Assembly: GCA_021737785.1 (NCBI GenBank)
Contig: JAIPDI010000012.1
Span: 39,477 to 103,476, forward strand
DNA from: Deltaproteobacteria bacterium
GTDB lineage: Bacteria; Desulfobacterota; DSM-4660; Desulfatiglandales; Desulfatiglandaceae
DNA: 64,000 bases
Reading direction: 5' to 3'
A program made the translations under genes and the position numbers. The notes beneath the pieces are model-generated. The model ran no database searches. It had not been told where the DNA came from and was given only the letters and a program-made list of their open reading frames with translations. Positions 46,436-54,884 of the stretch are shown here, piece after piece; position 1 is the first letter of the stretch; each line of letters starts with the position of its first letter.

Positions 46436-47287
46436 ATGCACCCGTCAAGCCCCCGCCAGGTATTTATCATCGGCAACAAACGGTCGGGTACTTCGCATTT
46501 GGTGCGCATCCTGAATGTGCATCCCAGGGTGTTTGTGTCCCACGAGTCCGATATCGCCTGGATACTTTATCAGCTTCACTTGGGTCGACCTATGCAGGCG
46601 CACCCCTGGGATTCCGACCGGGGGATGCGCATCACACTGGAGACCTGTGGGCATCTGCTCCGCAGGGATCGGCCGCCACAGGAGAATTTCGAGGTTGTCC
46701 AGCATAACGTCATGCAAACAGGCAATCCATGGCTCCCCTCGATGCGCAAACCACACCTGCAGTGGCTGGGTGACAAAAAGCCGTTTCAGCACACGGATCC
46801 GAAGATCATCGCTTTCATTCTGGAGCATTTTCCGGATGCCCGTTTTTTGCACATCGTACGGCATCCTTTTGCCGTGGCGGCGAGTTCAAACCGGTTCAAT
46901 CGCACGCCCAACGGCGACTTCTGGCTGGGCCTCTCGGACCGGGAAAAGGTGGAGCGCTGGGCTTTTCACGAGCAGCAGGTCCAGCGGTTGAAGCGGCGCA
47001 TCAACGGACGGATGCATACATTGCGCTATGAGGATTTATGCGCCCATCCTGCAAGGGAGGCGAAAGCGATTTTCGGCTTTCTCGAAATAGAGGCCGATGC
47101 CCACATCCTCGGAGTCGTTGTAAGGGAAACGCGTCCTGGTTCGAAAGGAGCATCCGCTGTGGCCTGTTCGGAACTTGTCAGCCGCCTGGCTGGAGAGTAT
47201 GGATATGAGCTGAAGAAACCGAATAGTCGCATCCGGGTACTGGGAAAGAGTCTTTTCCGTAAGGTTGCAACTCCCTTCGGCAGCTGA
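46436..47287 (+). CDS. PAPS-dependent sulfotransferase
   Basis: A Sulfotransfer family enzyme: a 5'-phosphosulfate loop VFIIGNKRSGTSHL (residues about 9-22) and a 3'-phosphate-binding RHPFAVAAS..R segment (about 142-155). It transfers sulfate from PAPS to an unknown acceptor, plausibly a surface glycan given the methyltransferase and acetyltransferase that follow. Its 283 residues are typical. The gap to the next gene is 10 bp. It could form a small glycan-decoration unit separate from the main EPS cluster. Confidence 0.88.
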   Translation: MHPSSPRQVFIIGNKRSGTSHLVRILNVHPRVFVSHESDIAWILYQLHLGRPMQAHPWDSDRGMRITLETCGHLLRRDRPPQENFEVVQHNVMQTGNPWLPSMRKPHLQWLGDKKPFQHTDPKIIAFILEHFPDARFLHIVRHPFAVAASSNRFNRTPNGDFWLGLSDREKVERWAFHEQQVQRLKRRINGRMHTLRYEDLCAHPAREAKAIFGFLEIEADAHILGVVVRETRPGSKGASAVACSELVSRLAGEYGYELKKPNSRIRVLGKSLFRKVATPFGS

Positions 47288-47297
47288 TTGCGTCCCT

Positions 47298-47894
47298 ATG
47301 CACCAGAAAATATTTCATGCATTCAACCAGATATGCCGTGCACACGCTATTCGCGGACGCGTCCTGGAGATCGGAGCTACCCCTGACGCATCGACACTGC
47401 TGAGTCTGCCCGCACTGGCCCGTGCGACCGAGAAAATCGGCATCAACAAAGCCGGGGCTTCCCGCTATGGCAATTTCACCATTCTCTCCGGGGATGCCAA
47501 TGCCATGACCTGTTTTCCCGACCGCCACTTCGACGCGGTACTGTCCAATTCCGTGTTGGAGCACGACCCGTTCTTCTGGCGTTCGCTGACTGAAATGCGC
47601 CGGGTGGCCCGTCCGCGGGCCCTTATCGTGATTGGCGCCCCCGGCTATGGCCAGGGACGTCATGAAAAAGTAATCCGCCGCTGGCTGGCGATACTTCCCC
47701 GGTGGCTGCATCCGGCTGATGGGTGGGCTTTGCAGCATTCGACCTTGACGCTGGGGCTGCACAATTATCCTGGGGATTACTATCGCTTCAGCGAACAGGC
47801 CTTCCGCGAAGTCTTTCTCGAGGGGCTTGAGAGAACCACCTTGCGAAGCATCCTGAACCCACCCCGCTTCATCGGTTCCGGCATCATGCCTTAA
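47298..47894 (+). CDS. Class I SAM-dependent methyltransferase
   Basis: A Methyltransf_11-like protein with motif I RVLEIGATPDAS (a Gly-poor variant) and motif IV FDAVLSNSVLEHDPFF followed by EMRRVARPRALIVIG. ATG 47298, 10 bp after the sulfotransferase stop, is preferred over a TTG at 47265 inside it. It probably modifies the same glycan or small molecule. The substrate is unknown. The 181-bp gap to the acetyltransferase holds no recognisable element. Confidence 0.8.
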   Translation: MHQKIFHAFNQICRAHAIRGRVLEIGATPDASTLLSLPALARATEKIGINKAGASRYGNFTILSGDANAMTCFPDRHFDAVLSNSVLEHDPFFWRSLTEMRRVARPRALIVIGAPGYGQGRHEKVIRRWLAILPRWLHPADGWALQHSTLTLGLHNYPGDYYRFSEQAFREVFLEGLERTTLRSILNPPRFIGSGIMP

Positions 47895-48075
47895 CCGCTA
47901 TGGTCGCGGTACGCCCTTCAGGGGTTCATGGGAATGCGCTTTGTGTCTTATGGCTTGGGGAACACGCTGTTTGTGTAGATTAAAACTAATAGCAACCATT
48001 TTTGATTATTCTTACGATGGTTATGCCCGTGTTCTATCAGGCGCATGATTCACTCGATGAAGGCAGTCTTCCCTT

Positions 48076-48636
48076 ATGAAGATACCGGATGTGATATCAA
48101 AGACATTGGTCGCTTGGCTCAAGGGAAAGGGCGGCCTGCAACAGGATTGGAAAGACCATAATCGTCGGCGGATTCAAAAACTTCGGTCCAGAGGCGTATC
48201 GATCGGCCGTGACTGCCTTATTCTCACTGAAAATTTCTCTACTGAACCATACCTCATCGAGATTGGAGATCACGTGGGGATTGCGGGCGGGGTCCAATTC
48301 ATCACCCATGTCGGGGAGGCATGGGTCATACGTGATGAGTGTCCTAATGCCCAGATCCTGGGAAGGATCAGAATCGGGAATAACTGTGTTATCGGTATGA
48401 ACGCTGTTATTATGCCGGGCACGACCATTGGGTCGGATTGCGTGGTGGGGGCAAACTCCGTGGTCAAAGGAGAGATTCCGGACAACTCGGTTGTTGCCGG
48501 AAATCCAGCCAGGGTCATCAAGACAACCCATGAGCTAAAAGAGGTCCTTCTTCACCATCCCGATCGTCTTGATACGCTCAATCTGCCGCCTGACCTTAGA
48601 GAAAAGATCATAAAGGAACACTTCAAGATAGCATAA
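48076..48636 (+). CDS. Hexapeptide-repeat O-acetyltransferase
   Basis: A left-handed beta-helix acyltransferase. The repeats ILGRIRIGNNCVIGMNAVIM and GTTIGSDCVVGANSVVKG end in the classic DNSVVAGNPARVIK cap. Such enzymes move acetyl from acetyl-CoA to sugars. Its 186 residues match the NodL/WbbJ group. With the preceding genes it completes a sulfo-, methyl- and acetyl-transfer set. A 14-bp palindrome TGTTGAGCTCAACA follows at 48644-48657 without a T-run. Confidence 0.9.
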   Translation: MKIPDVISKTLVAWLKGKGGLQQDWKDHNRRRIQKLRSRGVSIGRDCLILTENFSTEPYLIEIGDHVGIAGGVQFITHVGEAWVIRDECPNAQILGRIRIGNNCVIGMNAVIMPGTTIGSDCVVGANSVVKGEIPDNSVVAGNPARVIKTTHELKEVLLHHPDRLDTLNLPPDLREKIIKEHFKIA

Positions 48637-48737
48637 AATGTCCTGTTGAGCTCAACATTCCAAAAAGTCTGAGCCTATAACGATCGGATGAGGCATTCAG
48701 CAGGCAAACGTACCTCCACCGTCAAATTGAAATTGTG

Positions 48738-48772
48738 AAAAAAAGGCCCAGCTTCCAATAAAGCTGGGCCTT
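48738..48772 (-). terminator. Rho-independent terminator (minus strand)
   Basis: A 12-bp perfect stem (AAGGCCCAGCTT / AAGCTGGGCCTT) with a 6-base loop and an A-run on the plus strand, giving a T-run on the minus strand. It ends transcripts through the broken tRNA-Asn copy and the GIY-YIG gene. Confidence 0.85.
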
Positions 48773-48780
48773 GGCATTTC

Positions 48781-48885
48781 TGGCTCCCCGGGACGGACTC
48801 GAATCCCGCTTGTCAGCGGGATCTCAGCTTCGCTTCGACCATGCCGACCAAGTGGTTAATCCCGCCATTCCGGCGGGACTCTACC
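48781..48885 (-). pseudogene. Broken tRNA-Asn copy with inserted palindromes
   Basis: Minus-strand order: GGTAGAG, a palindrome, TTAACCACTTGGTCGG, a ~40-bp insert containing another palindrome, then the intact 3' end with TTCGAGTCC and encoded CCA. The first three bases of the CTGTTAA anticodon loop are replaced, so it cannot act as tRNA. Its first 23 plus-strand bases match the 3' end of the intact tRNA-Asn. Confidence 0.8.
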
Positions 48886-49137
48886 GACTCCCTGAGAATT
48901 AATGAAACGTGAGATACCTCTCTTTTTGATTTTTCGCTCCAATCGAGTTGCCTCACCCCTATCCAGGCATTCCTGCTTCCAGACCAGCTTCCATGGTCCG
49001 GGAAAGCGCTTGGTGGTCTTGGATAGCTGGTATTCCGGATCATTGTGCTGCCGGAGGCGGCGATCCGGGTCGCTGCTCTGTCCACAATAGTATCTGCCAG
49101 TGGAATCACTCTGAAGGATGTAGACCCAGGAGGGCAT
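48856..49137 (-). CDS. Small GIY-YIG nuclease
   Basis: A 93-residue single-domain GIY-YIG endonuclease like the COG2827/YhbQ group. WVYILQS holds the GIY-type strand, RYYCGQS the YIG-type strand, the catalytic Arg is within DRRLRQHN and the metal-binding Glu in ATRLERKIKKR. Its C-terminus (GVGRVPPEWRD) is encoded by a tRNA fragment plus palindrome of the broken tRNA-Asn copy, and its TAA lies in the tRNA anticodon-stem remnant. It begins just after the intact tRNA-Asn terminator with only a weak TAGGA. It may help move or duplicate this locus (inference). Confidence 0.85.
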   Translation of the reverse strand: MPSWVYILQSDSTGRYYCGQSSDPDRRLRQHNDPEYQLSKTTKRFPGPWKLVWKQECLDRGEATRLERKIKKRGISRFINSQGVGRVPPEWRD

Positions 49138-49152
49138 GTCCTAAATCAAAAA

Positions 49153-49180
49153 AAGCCCAGCCTTTGGTAAGGCCAGGCTT
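49153..49180 (-). terminator. tRNA-Asn terminator (minus strand)
   Basis: A 12-bp stem with two G-U pairs and loop 49165-49168, followed on the minus strand by a run of T. It resembles the terminator at 48738-48772 in sequence, as if both arose by duplication. Confidence 0.8.
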
Positions 49181-49189
49181 CATATTTTT

Positions 49190-49264
49190 TGGCTCCCCGG
49201 GACGGACTCGAACCGCCGACCAAGTGGTTAACAGCCACCCGCTCTACCACTGAGCTACCGAGGA
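49190..49264 (-). tRNA. tRNA-Asn (GUU)
   Basis: 75 nt with encoded CCA. All arms fold: acceptor TCCTCGG/CCGGGGA, D-stem GCTC/GAGC, anticodon loop CTGTTAA (GTT) and T-loop TTCGAGT. It is the only intact tRNA in the window. It lies between a GIY-YIG gene downstream and a tandem array of tRNA-like units upstream, and its 3' 23 bp are repeated at 48781-48803. Confidence 0.95.
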
Positions 49265-49490
49265 ACAATTTTAAAAGACCAAGTGGTTAATCCCGCCATC
49301 GGCGGGACTCTACCATCCCGCCTAGCGGGACTACCGAGGAACAATTTTAAAAGACCAAGTGGTTAATCCCGCCATCGGCGGGACTCTACCATCCCGCCCC
49401 AGCGGGACTACCGAGGAACAATTTTAAAAGACCAAGTGGTTAATCCCGCCATCGGCGGGACTCTACCATCCCGCCCCAGCGGGACTACCG
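49261..49490 (-). repeat. Three tandem tRNA-Asn-derived units with palindrome substitutions
   Basis: Units 49261-49336 (76 bp), 49337-49413 and 49414-49490 (77 bp each; the last two identical). Each keeps tRNA-Asn segments (minus strand TCCTCGGTAG, TGGTAGAG, TTAACCACTTGGTC). One palindrome (15-16 bp) replaces part of the D-arm, another (17 bp) the 5' anticodon arm, and TTTTAAAATTGT replaces the T-arm and 3' acceptor. None can make tRNA. The palindromes differ in the loop but keep the stem. Confidence 0.85.
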
Positions 49491-49565
49491 AGGAACAATT
49501 TCTGATTTTACCGACCACATGGTTAATCCCGCTGCCAGCAGGACGCTGCCACTGCGCTATGGGAG
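49491..49565 (-). pseudogene. Second tRNA-like relic
   Basis: After a fourth AGGAACAATTT start, the minus strand reads a tRNA-like 5' half (TCTCCCATAGCGCAGTGG), a palindrome-like insert, and TTAACCATGTGGTCGG. It looks like half of a different tRNA-Asn type. From 49566 to 49760 nothing else is recognisable before selB. Confidence 0.55.
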
Positions 49566-49760
49566 ACATGGCTCAGGATTCCTGAAAAAATTTTTTATAT
49601 CAAATCTGTACGCTTCAGTCAATCAAATTTTTCAAGAGGTCCTCTGCTAATCGGCTTGACACCAAAGCCTGTCCCATACTATTTTGAACACAAAACACCC
49701 TTCCGGGGATCGGGTCCGCTTCCGGCGAGCGGTTTTTATATTTTAAGGCAAGGGGTTGTA

Positions 49761-51665
49761 ATGAAGCAGATTGTTTTAGGTACAGCGGGGCATATTGACC
49801 ACGGCAAGACCTCTCTCATAAAGGCCCTCACCGGGATCGATACGGATCGCCTCAAGGAAGAAAAGGCCCGGGGCATCACCATCGAGCTCGGTTTTGCCCA
49901 TCTGGAACTGCCGGGGGGCCAACTCCTCGGAATCGTGGACGTGCCCGGTCATGAAAAATTTGTCAAGAACATGGTTGCGGGGGCCACGGGTGTGGACATC
50001 GTGGCCCTGGTCATTGCGGCTGACGAAGGCGTCATGCCACAGACCAGGGAACATTTGGAGATATGCCAGCTGTTGAAAGTCAAGCACGGCGTGGTTGTCC
50101 TGACCAAGATCGACATGGTGGATCCTGACTGGCTTGATCTGGTGAGAGAAGATGTCTCGGAATATCTTTCAAATAGTTTCCTCGCCGATGCGCCTGTGGT
50201 TGAGGTTTCCTCTGTCACCGGACAAGGCCTGGATGAATTGACCCGGACCCTTGGCCGGTTGGTGGAGCAGATCCCTGAACGGGACACCGGGCACCTCTTC
50301 CGGCTTCCTATCGACCGCGTATTTACCATGAAGGGCTTCGGCACCGTCATTACCGGAACCAGCATCTCAGGGACGATTCGAACGGGGGACGATGTGACCG
50401 TCTACCCCCAGGGGACTTCCTCCAAAATTCGGGGGCTTCATATTCACAATAAAGAGGTCACAGAGGCGGGAGCAGGTCTGAGGACGGCCATCAATCTGCA
50501 AGGGATTGAAAAGATGATGCTGAACAGGGGAAATATCGTGGCCACCAAGGATTCCCTCAGACCCACGTACATGGTGGACGTGGTCCTTGATCATCTGCCG
50601 AGTGCACCGCGCAAGCTGAAAAACCGGGCAAAGGTACGCTTTCATGCCGGAACAGCCGAAATTATCTCGACCCTGATCCTCCTGGACAGGGATGAACTGA
50701 ACCCCGGCGATACCTGTTTCGCCCAGATCCGTCTGGATGCACCCACTGCGGTCCTCAAGGGAGACCACTATGTGCTCAGAAGTTATTCGCCGGTCCAGAC
50801 CATCGGCGGCGGTGAAATCCTGAATCCCCTGCCGAGCAAGAAAAAGCGATTTTCCGAGTCGGTCCTGTCCCAGCTCAAATCGCTCCATACCGGGGGGGAA
50901 AAGGAGTCGGTGGAGCTGTTTGTGGCCCTGGGCCGGTTCCATGGCGTGGAAGAGTCGGAACTCTCCTTTCTTACCAATTTGAGCAGGAAAAAGCTGGCAG
51001 AGCCGCTCAAGGCCCTGAAGGCCCAAAAACGCATCATCCAGTTTGACAAAGAACGTGCCCTCCTCATCCATGCCGATTTTCTGCAGAAGGCCAAGGATGA
51101 GGTGTTGGAGACCATCGCAACATTCCATAAGAATTTCCCCCTCAAGACCGGGTTGATCAAGGAAGAACTGCGGTCTAGAACGTCAACCGCCAAGAACCCG
51201 AAATTATTCAATTATCTGGTCAATATGCTCTCGCAGGAGGGGGAAATCGTTCTGGAAAAAGAGGTCGTTCGGCTGAAAACGCACAAGGTTACCCTGGCCC
51301 AGGACCAGAAAGAGGCACGCCGGAAGCTGGAGACGATCTATGCCAAAAGCGGGCTGGAGCCCCCCTACTTCAAAGAGCTGAAAGAGGAATTTCCCGGGAA
51401 CACGGCCTCAGAGGTCCTGGATGTCATGGTCAAGGATGGACACCTTCTGAAGGTCAAGGAAGATCTCTATTTTGATCGGAAGGCGGTGGATGCATTGGAG
51501 GAAAAACTGGTGGCCTTTTTGAAAACCCACGGCGAGATCACGACGCCGCAGTTCAAGGAGATGACCGGGACCTCCAGGAAATATACCATCCCCCTCATCG
51601 AGTACTTTGATCTGAGGCAGATCACGGTGAGGGTCGGGGACAGCAGGGTGCTCAGAAAAAAATAG
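49761..51665 (+). CDS. selB: Selenocysteine-specific elongation factor SelB
   Basis: Delivers Sec-tRNA to UGA codons with a downstream SECIS hairpin. GTPase motifs are [13 protein letters not shown] (G1), [12 protein letters not shown] (G3) and TKIDMVD (G4). Beta-barrel domains follow ([13 protein letters not shown]) and the last ~260 residues form the winged-helix repeats that bind SECIS RNA. The start at 49761 ([15 protein letters not shown]) is preferred; 49656 adds an unrelated leader. AAGGGG precedes it. selA and selC are not in the window. The following genes fit selenium-dependent molybdenum hydroxylase maturation. Confidence 0.95.
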   Translation: MKQIVLGTAGHIDHGKTSLIKALTGIDTDRLKEEKARGITIELGFAHLELPGGQLLGIVDVPGHEKFVKNMVAGATGVDIVALVIAADEGVMPQTREHLEICQLLKVKHGVVVLTKIDMVDPDWLDLVREDVSEYLSNSFLADAPVVEVSSVTGQGLDELTRTLGRLVEQIPERDTGHLFRLPIDRVFTMKGFGTVITGTSISGTIRTGDDVTVYPQGTSSKIRGLHIHNKEVTEAGAGLRTAINLQGIEKMMLNRGNIVATKDSLRPTYMVDVVLDHLPSAPRKLKNRAKVRFHAGTAEIISTLILLDRDELNPGDTCFAQIRLDAPTAVLKGDHYVLRSYSPVQTIGGGEILNPLPSKKKRFSESVLSQLKSLHTGGEKESVELFVALGRFHGVEESELSFLTNLSRKKLAEPLKALKAQKRIIQFDKERALLIHADFLQKAKDEVLETIATFHKNFPLKTGLIKEELRSRTSTAKNPKLFNYLVNMLSQEGEIVLEKEVVRLKTHKVTLAQDQKEARRKLETIYAKSGLEPPYFKELKEEFPGNTASEVLDVMVKDGHLLKVKEDLYFDRKAVDALEEKLVAFLKTHGEITTPQFKEMTGTSRKYTIPLIEYFDLRQITVRVGDSRVLRKK

Positions 51666-51699
51666 GAGACCCGGGGGACTGGGAAAGATCGAGAGATTT

Positions 51700-52512
51700 A
51701 TGGAAGGCGGTTCATCGGTCTTAATTCATGAACATGGCATGATGAACAGGTTGATTGCCGCATTGGGTCTCAGGCCGAGGGAACATGTGGCTGTTGTGGG
51801 GGGAGGCGGAAAGACCTCCCTCTGTTTTGCCCTGGCCGACGAGCTTCTGGCAGCCGGAAATCGCGTCGTTACCACGACAACCACCAAGATCCGGCGCAAG
51901 GAAGCCGAAATGGCCCCCTGCCGGGTGTTCTTCCCTCCCGGTTCGCGGGACTTCAACCGTCTCAAACAAGACCTCAGAGAAAAGGGACACGTCTGTGTGG
52001 CCCAGCGGTTTCTGAACACCGGCAAGGTGGAAGGGATAGACCGTGACACGGCAGACGCCCTCTTTCAAGATCCCGAGGTCGACTTTTTAATTGCAGAGGC
52101 GGACGGGGCCGCAGGCAGGCCGGTTAAAGCGCCGGCCGCACATGAGCCTGTCATCCCCGCTTCCGCGACCCTGGTAATCGCCATGACGGGCCTGGAGGCC
52201 TTGGGCATGCCGCTCCATCCTGGAGTGATTTTCAGACCGGGGCTTTTCAGAGATCTGACAGGCCTTGATGACGGGGATACGCTCTCCCCGACCGCCCTTG
52301 CCGGGGTCTTCCGGTCGCCGATGGGTCTGTTTAAAGGAACCCCGGATTCTGCCAGAAGGATCGCATTCTTGAATAAAGCAGACCTTCTCGGTCTGGATCA
52401 GGATGTGGATGACCTGGCCTTCCGGCTGCTTCGGCCCTCCCCTGCACCCATCGAACGGGTCATCATCGGATCGTTGGTGAAAAGTACCTACCGGGTGCTG
52501 ACAGTGAAGTGA
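51700..52512 (+). CDS. YqeC-like accessory protein for selenium-dependent hydroxylase
   Basis: P-loop VAVVGGGGKTSLCF near residue 30 and TTTTTKI downstream match the YqeC family found with selenium-dependent molybdenum hydroxylases, where it is thought to help insert selenium or the cofactor. IAEADGAAGRPVKAP is the second conserved block. It is 270 residues long; ATG 51739 is an alternative start close to the family N-terminus. It lies 35 bp after selB. The hydroxylase itself is not in the window. Confidence 0.82.
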   Translation: MEGGSSVLIHEHGMMNRLIAALGLRPREHVAVVGGGGKTSLCFALADELLAAGNRVVTTTTTKIRRKEAEMAPCRVFFPPGSRDFNRLKQDLREKGHVCVAQRFLNTGKVEGIDRDTADALFQDPEVDFLIAEADGAAGRPVKAPAAHEPVIPASATLVIAMTGLEALGMPLHPGVIFRPGLFRDLTGLDDGDTLSPTALAGVFRSPMGLFKGTPDSARRIAFLNKADLLGLDQDVDDLAFRLLRPSPAPIERVIIGSLVKSTYRVLTVK

Positions 52513-52577
52513 CGAATTTGGAATTTTTGGAGATAACTTCTCTGCATGATGCGGAGAAGTTGGTGGCTTACCAGCCA

Positions 52578-52812
52578 GCGCGTGGGGGTCTCTTTCTCCC
52601 GCTGTCGGCGGGACAAAAACTTGCAACAGCTCGTGGGAACGGCAGCATGGCGTTAAACTGCGGTTCGTTACAGCCCCAAGAGCAGGCTTTCACATAACGG
52701 TCGTTCTTGCTGCCTTTCCAAAAAGGTATTCAAAGCCCTGGGGCGGTCGCCGAGCATTATGGTCCCATTTTAATGTCCCACCCTTGGGCGGGAGAAAGAG
52801 ACCCCCACGCGC
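52578..52812. mobile_element. MITE-like element with 25-bp terminal inverted repeats
   Basis: Perfect 25-bp inverted ends (52578-52602 and 52788-52812) enclose 235 bp without a supported gene. GCGC occurs at each edge and could be a short target duplication. The flanks match the unoccupied copy at 46141-46290. Parts recur at 56090-56200 and 63862-64000. The surrounding 400-bp spacer (52513-52912) is otherwise repeat flank. Confidence 0.65.
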
Positions 52813-52912
52813 GCTCAAAAATCGCCGGGATCTGCACCCATAGCTTTTGGGTTGCGGCTGTGAGACCGCCTCAGGGATTAATAGATTCGCAATTCCGATT
52901 CGGGAATACCAT

Positions 52913-53986
52913 ATGGACGAGATATATAAGGGGATTGAAAAACTTTTCAAGGAAGGGCGGTCCGGGGTTCTGGCGACCATCATCCGGCAGGCGGGCCCGT
53001 CGCCTCGGGGGATCGGGACCAAGTGTCTGATTAAGGATGACGGGTCGTTTGTGGGGACCATCGGCGGGGGCATTCTCGAGGCCCGGACACTCGCGGAGGC
53101 CAGGAAGGTCTTTGAGACCCGGCTTCCAACCCGTCTTCATTTCTCACTCGACGGGACGGATGTGGCTGCCACCGACATGCTCTGCGGAGGCCGGGTGGAG
53201 GTCTTTCTGGAACCGGTTGCGGCCGGTGATCCAATCTGTGTCACCCTGTTTCAAAGGACCGGAGAGGGCCTGCGAAAGGGCCAAAGCAGCCTCCTGATCA
53301 CCCTCCTCGATTCAAAACGATGGCAACACGGTGCCGTACCCAAGGTTTTATTCGGGAATAGCGGTGAGGTGTCAGGGCTTCTGCCAGGTGCTCAGGGCAT
53401 CGCAGAGGCCGTTTTGCACGATCGAAAGAAGATCCTGGCATCCGGGCATCTGTCTGTTTCCTCCATGCCGGACGATTCCGGCCTGATGACAGAGGTCTTG
53501 ATGGAGCCGATTGCAGCCAGGTCGTTCCTCTATGTGTTCGGGGCCGGCCATGTATCCAGGCAGATCGTTCCCCTGGCAGCCGGCGTCGGCTTTCATGTGG
53601 CGGTCATTGACGACAGGGAGGATTTCGCCGATCCCGGCCATTTCCCGGAGGCAGGGGAGGTTCGGTGTATCCCCTTTGAAGGGGCCGTGGAACGTTTGGC
53701 CGTGGACGATGCCTCCTTTGTGGTCATTGTAACGCGGGGGCATATGGGGGATAAGACGGTCCTGGCCCAGGCGCTGAAAACAGAGGCCCGGTATATCGGC
53801 ATGATCGGCAGCAGGCAGAAGCGGGATCTGATTTATGAGGCCCTGTCAGCCGAAGGTTTCACACAAGAGGACCTTGACAGGGTCCATTCCCCCATTGGGA
53901 TCGAGATCGGGGCAGAGACGCCTGCAGAGATCGCCGTGAGCATTGTGGCCGAGCTCATCCAGGTGAGGAGAGGAAAGGAGAAATAA
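52913..53986 (+). CDS. XdhC/CoxI-family molybdenum hydroxylase maturation protein
   Basis: N-terminal XdhC-CoxI domain (RQAGPSPRGIGTKCLI, GTIGGGILEA, DMLCGGRVEVFLEP) and C-terminal Rossmann domain (LYVFGAGHVSRQIVPLA). These proteins bind and sulfurate or selenate the molybdenum cofactor before insertion. The start at 52913 is chosen because the longer frame runs into the upstream repeat. Its 357 residues are typical. It is followed after 2 bp by a LUD-domain gene. With yqeC-like and selB genes nearby, a selenium-dependent hydroxylase is implied. Confidence 0.88.
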   Translation: MDEIYKGIEKLFKEGRSGVLATIIRQAGPSPRGIGTKCLIKDDGSFVGTIGGGILEARTLAEARKVFETRLPTRLHFSLDGTDVAATDMLCGGRVEVFLEPVAAGDPICVTLFQRTGEGLRKGQSSLLITLLDSKRWQHGAVPKVLFGNSGEVSGLLPGAQGIAEAVLHDRKKILASGHLSVSSMPDDSGLMTEVLMEPIAARSFLYVFGAGHVSRQIVPLAAGVGFHVAVIDDREDFADPGHFPEAGEVRCIPFEGAVERLAVDDASFVVIVTRGHMGDKTVLAQALKTEARYIGMIGSRQKRDLIYEALSAEGFTQEDLDRVHSPIGIEIGAETPAEIAVSIVAELIQVRRGKEK

Positions 53987-53988
53987 TT

Positions 53989-54633
53989 ATGGAAAATGAC
54001 TACCAGTCGTGGCTTTGGGAGAAACTGGGGGGACAATGCGTCAGCAACCTGAAGAAGCACGGGTTTGACGCGCACTTTGTCTCTTCGCGGGATGAGGCCA
54101 GGGACCTGCTTCTCAGGATGATTTCAGACTATGAGGATTTCGGATTCGGCGGGTCGGACACCACGCGGTCCTTGGGAATCGTGGAGGCGCTGAGGGCCAA
54201 AGGGAAGACCCTGTATGACCACTGGCAGAAGGGACTGACCAAGGAAGAGGATCTGGAGATCCGACTCCAACAGGGGAGGTGCGACTGTTTCCTCTGCAGC
54301 GCCAATGCAATATCCGTCACGGGCGAGATCATCAATGTGGACGGCATCGGCAACCGCACCAATGCCATGACCTTCGGTCCGAAAAAGGTCTGCATCGTCG
54401 CCGGCATGAACAAGGTGAGGCCGGACCTCGAATCGGCGCTCAGAAGGATAAAGGAGGTGGCCGCCCCGATGCGGGCCAGGAGCCTCGGCATGGAAACCCC
54501 CTGCGCCGAGACCGGTATCTGCAGCGACTGCAACGCCCCCCAGCGGATCTGCCGCGCCACGGTAATCCTTCACCGCCGGCCCATGTTAACCGATATATCG
54601 GTGGTCCTGATCAATGCGTCCCTGGGATTCTGA
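53989..54633 (+). CDS. LUD-domain (LutC/YkgG-like) protein
   Basis: A lactate-utilisation-domain protein of 214 residues with the family block CDCFLCSANAISVTGEIINV and NRTNAMTFGPKKV. The C-terminus has an unusual Cys set (ETPCAETGICSDCNAPQRIC) that could bind a metal or Fe-S cluster. LUD proteins usually act beside Fe-S oxidoreductases of lactate oxidation, but no such genes are here. Its position directly after xdhC suggests a role in the selenium/molybdenum pathway. The next gene overlaps by one base. Confidence 0.82.
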   Translation: MENDYQSWLWEKLGGQCVSNLKKHGFDAHFVSSRDEARDLLLRMISDYEDFGFGGSDTTRSLGIVEALRAKGKTLYDHWQKGLTKEEDLEIRLQQGRCDCFLCSANAISVTGEIINVDGIGNRTNAMTFGPKKVCIVAGMNKVRPDLESALRRIKEVAAPMRARSLGMETPCAETGICSDCNAPQRICRATVILHRRPMLTDISVVLINASLGF

Positions 54634-54884
54634 TGACAACACATCATCACCAATTTGTGGAAACATATACGGGTCCGGCGGGGTTCGGTCTTGAGCGAAA
54701 ACTGGATGAATCAACCTTGATCTGCTACCTGCAGAAATTTTCCGATGACGATCTCATGGCCCTTATCAGGGAGCGGATCTCCCACAAAGATATGGAAGAA
54801 CTCTTTGATCTGCTCGCGCGGTTATTGAAGACCTATCTGAGTGAGGAGGAATACCACCGCTACTTTCTTAAAGACAAGAGGTAA
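54633..54884 (+). CDS. Small helical protein, unknown function
   Basis: An 83-residue protein starting at ATG overlapping the LUD stop by one base (TGATG), so it is translationally coupled. The sequence is predicted mostly helical and charged (LDESTLICYLQKFSDDDLMA, EEYHRYFLKDKR), with no signal peptide or membrane segment and one Cys. No family is recognised. Its consistent operon position makes it likely real. Confidence 0.65.
   Translation: MTTHHHQFVETYTGPAGFGLERKLDESTLICYLQKFSDDDLMALIRERISHKDMEELFDLLARLLKTYLSEEEYHRYFLKDKR

Noticed and set aside
49261..49565. Possible CRISPR array
   Set aside because: The repeats are contiguous 76-77 bp units derived from tRNA-Asn with no unique spacers, and no cas gene is nearby.
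49491..49600. selC (tRNA-Sec) upstream of selB
   Set aside because: There is no UCA anticodon loop or long extra arm; the sequence fits a half tRNA-Asn-like relic.
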